Origin: Thiohalocapsa sp. PB-PSB1
Lineage (GTDB): Bacteria > Pseudomonadota > Gammaproteobacteria > Chromatiales > Chromatiaceae
Assembly (NCBI GenBank): GCA_016745215.1
Contig: CP050890.1
Coordinates: forward strand, 4,836,001-4,900,000
Reading direction: 5' to 3'
Length of the DNA stretch: 64,000 nucleotides
Both the position numbers and the translations under genes were made by a program. Shown piece after piece: positions 62,602-64,000 of this stretch. Below the pieces are notes generated by a model, which was not told the DNA's origin, ran no database searches, and saw nothing but the letters and a program-made list of their open reading frames with translations. How positions within the stretch are numbered: position 1 is the stretch's first letter; every line of letters starts with the position of its first letter.

Positions 62602-64000
62602 TCAGGCGTCGCCGATTAACTGCACTCGTCCCTGTTCGTCGACCGATTCCAACCGAATGTCGAAGCCCCATAGGCGCCGGATATGCAGCAACATCTCATC
62701 CACCGAATCGCCAAGTGGGCGACGGTTATGCCGATAGTGACGCAGGGTCATGGAACGATCGCCGCGCAGATCGACATTGTAGACCTGAATATTGGGTTCA
62801 CGGCTGCCAAGATTATATTGCTCGGCCATGTATTGACGCAGACTGCGATAGCCCGCTTCGTCATGAATGGAGGTGATTTCCAGCGTGTCCTCTCGGTCGT
62901 CGTCACGCACGCCGAACAGCCGAAAATCACGCATTAGTTTGGGTGATAGAAATTGTGCAATGAAGCTTTCATCCTTGAAATTACGCATTGCAAAGTCGAG
63001 CACCTGAAGCCAGTCCTGTCCGGCGATGTCAGGAAACCATTCGCGATCCTCGGGAGTAGGTTCCTCGCAAATCCGACGGATGTCACGCATCATGGCGAAA
63101 CCGAGCGCGTAAGGATTAATGCCGTTATAGTACGGGGCGTCGAAGCCGGGCTGGAACACGACATTTGTATGCGATTGCAAAATCTCGATCATGAAACCAT
63201 CATTGATTAATCCCTCATCGTAGAGTTGGTTCAGCAATGTATAGTGCCAGAATGTGGCCCAGCCCTCGTTCATGACTTGTGTCTGGCGCTGTGGATAGAA
63301 ATACTGACCCACCTTGCGCACAATGCGAACGATTTCCCGCTGCCAGGGTTCCAGTAAAGGCGCATTCTTTTCGATAAAATAAAGCAGATTTTCCTGCGGC
63401 TCTTCCGGAAAGCGCTGCTCTTGGCGCCCGACCTGCTCGGTTTCGCGATCTACTGGTAGCGTTCGCCAGAGGTCGTTAATTTGGGATTGCAGGTAAGACT
63501 CGCGCTCGTGCTGGCGTCGCTTTTCCTCAGCCATTGACAGCGGTGCCGGGCGTTTATAGCGATCTACCCCGTAATTCATCAATGCATGGCAGGAATCGAG
63601 CAGCGCTTCGACTTCTTCATAACCATAGCGCTCTTCACATTCGGCGATGTAGGCGCGGGCGAATACCAAATAATCAATGATGGCATCGGCGCTGGTCCAG
63701 GCGCGGAATAAATAATTACCCTTAAAAAAGCTGTTGTGTCCATAGGAAGCGTGGGCGATAACCAGGGCCTGCATCGGTAGCGTATTTTCTTCCATCAAAT
63801 AGGCGATGCAGGGGTCCGAATTGATCACGATCTCATAGGCCAGCCCCATTTGCCCGCGCCGATAGGTTTGCTCTGTGGCGACGAATTGCTTGCCGAAGGA
63901 CCAGTGATGGTAATTGATCGGCAATCCGGACGATGAGTAGGCGTCGATCATCTGCTCCGAGGAGATCACCTCGATTTGATTCGCATAGGTGTCGAGTCCG
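62602..64000 (-). CDS. SpoVR/YcgB-family protein, N-terminus off the window
   Basis: 466 codons are visible; the frame is open to the right edge, reading GLDTYANQIEVISSEQMIDAYSSSG, which matches residues ~40 onward of E. coli YcgB, so ~40 residues are missing. Typical blocks: GMPINY-like GLPINYHHWSFGKQF, YLMEENTLPMQALVIAHASYGHNSFFK, QVMNEGWATFWHY, FQPGFDAPYYNGINPYALGFAM and EPNIQVYNVDLRGDRS. The HASYGHNSFFK and NEGWATFWHY elements suggest a metal site. The family is widespread in bacteria, usually beside yeaG/yeaH stress genes, which may lie beyond the edge. Confidence 0.95.
   Translation of the reverse strand, partial: GLDTYANQIEVISSEQMIDAYSSSGLPINYHHWSFGKQFVATEQTYRRGQMGLAYEIVINSDPCIAYLMEENTLPMQALVIAHASYGHNSFFKGNYLFRAWTSADAIIDYLVFARAYIAECEERYGYEEVEALLDSCHALMNYGVDRYKRPAPLSMAEEKRRQHERESYLQSQINDLWRTLPVDRETEQVGRQEQRFPEEPQENLLYFIEKNAPLLEPWQREIVRIVRKVGQYFYPQRQTQVMNEGWATFWHYTLLNQLYDEGLINDGFMIEILQSHTNVVFQPGFDAPYYNGINPYALGFAMMRDIRRICEEPTPEDREWFPDIAGQDWLQVLDFAMRNFKDESFIAQFLSPKLMRDFRLFGVRDDDREDTLEITSIHDEAGYRSLRQYMAEQYNLGSREPNIQVYNVDLRGDRSMTLRHYRHNRRPLGDSVDEMLLHIRRLWGFDIRLESVDEQGRVQLIGDA

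Overview
The window comes from a high-GC bacterium. The housekeeping set (queG, orn, rsgA, purU, pqiABC, ilvIHC, proS, fabA, an OxyR with the two classical peroxide-sensing cysteines, cpdA, deaD, rsmA, lon, spoVR) is typical of Gammaproteobacteria. The unusual load of dispersed palindromes and decayed mobile genes recalls large purple-sulfur-bacterial (Chromatiaceae-like) genomes. That placement is inference; there is no rRNA and no photosynthesis gene here. I saw no tRNA or rRNA gene.

Layout. (1) 1-5470, minus strand: a nucleotide-sugar or surface-glycan island (DegT-type aminotransferase, NeuD/PglD-like acyltransferases, GT4 glycosyltransferase, a beta-keto-acid cleavage enzyme). An acyltransferase-glycosyltransferase pair has been duplicated, and each copy has lost a different member. 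(2) 5480-7371: a decayed Tn5/IS4-type transposase gene split by a 249-bp MITE with a perfect 11-bp target duplication. (3) 7446-23682: ten nearly identical tandem copies of a gene for a PD-(D/E)XK/Rpn-like protein. Copies differ mainly in how many 36-bp in-frame repeats they carry (2 to 13), and the ~545-bp spacers each hold a REP-like hairpin. This is the standout of the window. (4) 23690-27220: a graveyard with a RAYT pseudogene, higBA remnants and hairpin repeats around a secreted nucleoside hydrolase. (5) 27223-64000: a mostly ordinary chromosome backbone, punctuated by palindromic dispersed elements, a second MITE copy, and remnants of an AAA-ATPase-like gene and a GxxExxY gene.

How the genes work together. 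The left island would activate, modify and transfer an amino sugar. pqiABC forms a lipid-trafficking bridge across the envelope. ilvI-ilvH-ilvC is the branched-chain amino-acid operon. oxyR lies just upstream of a rubrerythrin on the same strand, suggesting peroxide defence. deaD-rsmA is an RNA/ribosome-maturation pair, and rsgA adds a ribosome-assembly GTPase. Nine copies of a hierarchical palindrome of up to about 160 bp and two MITEs sit between these genes, several directly at gene ends. The region has clearly been shaped by small non-autonomous elements and by tandem duplication.
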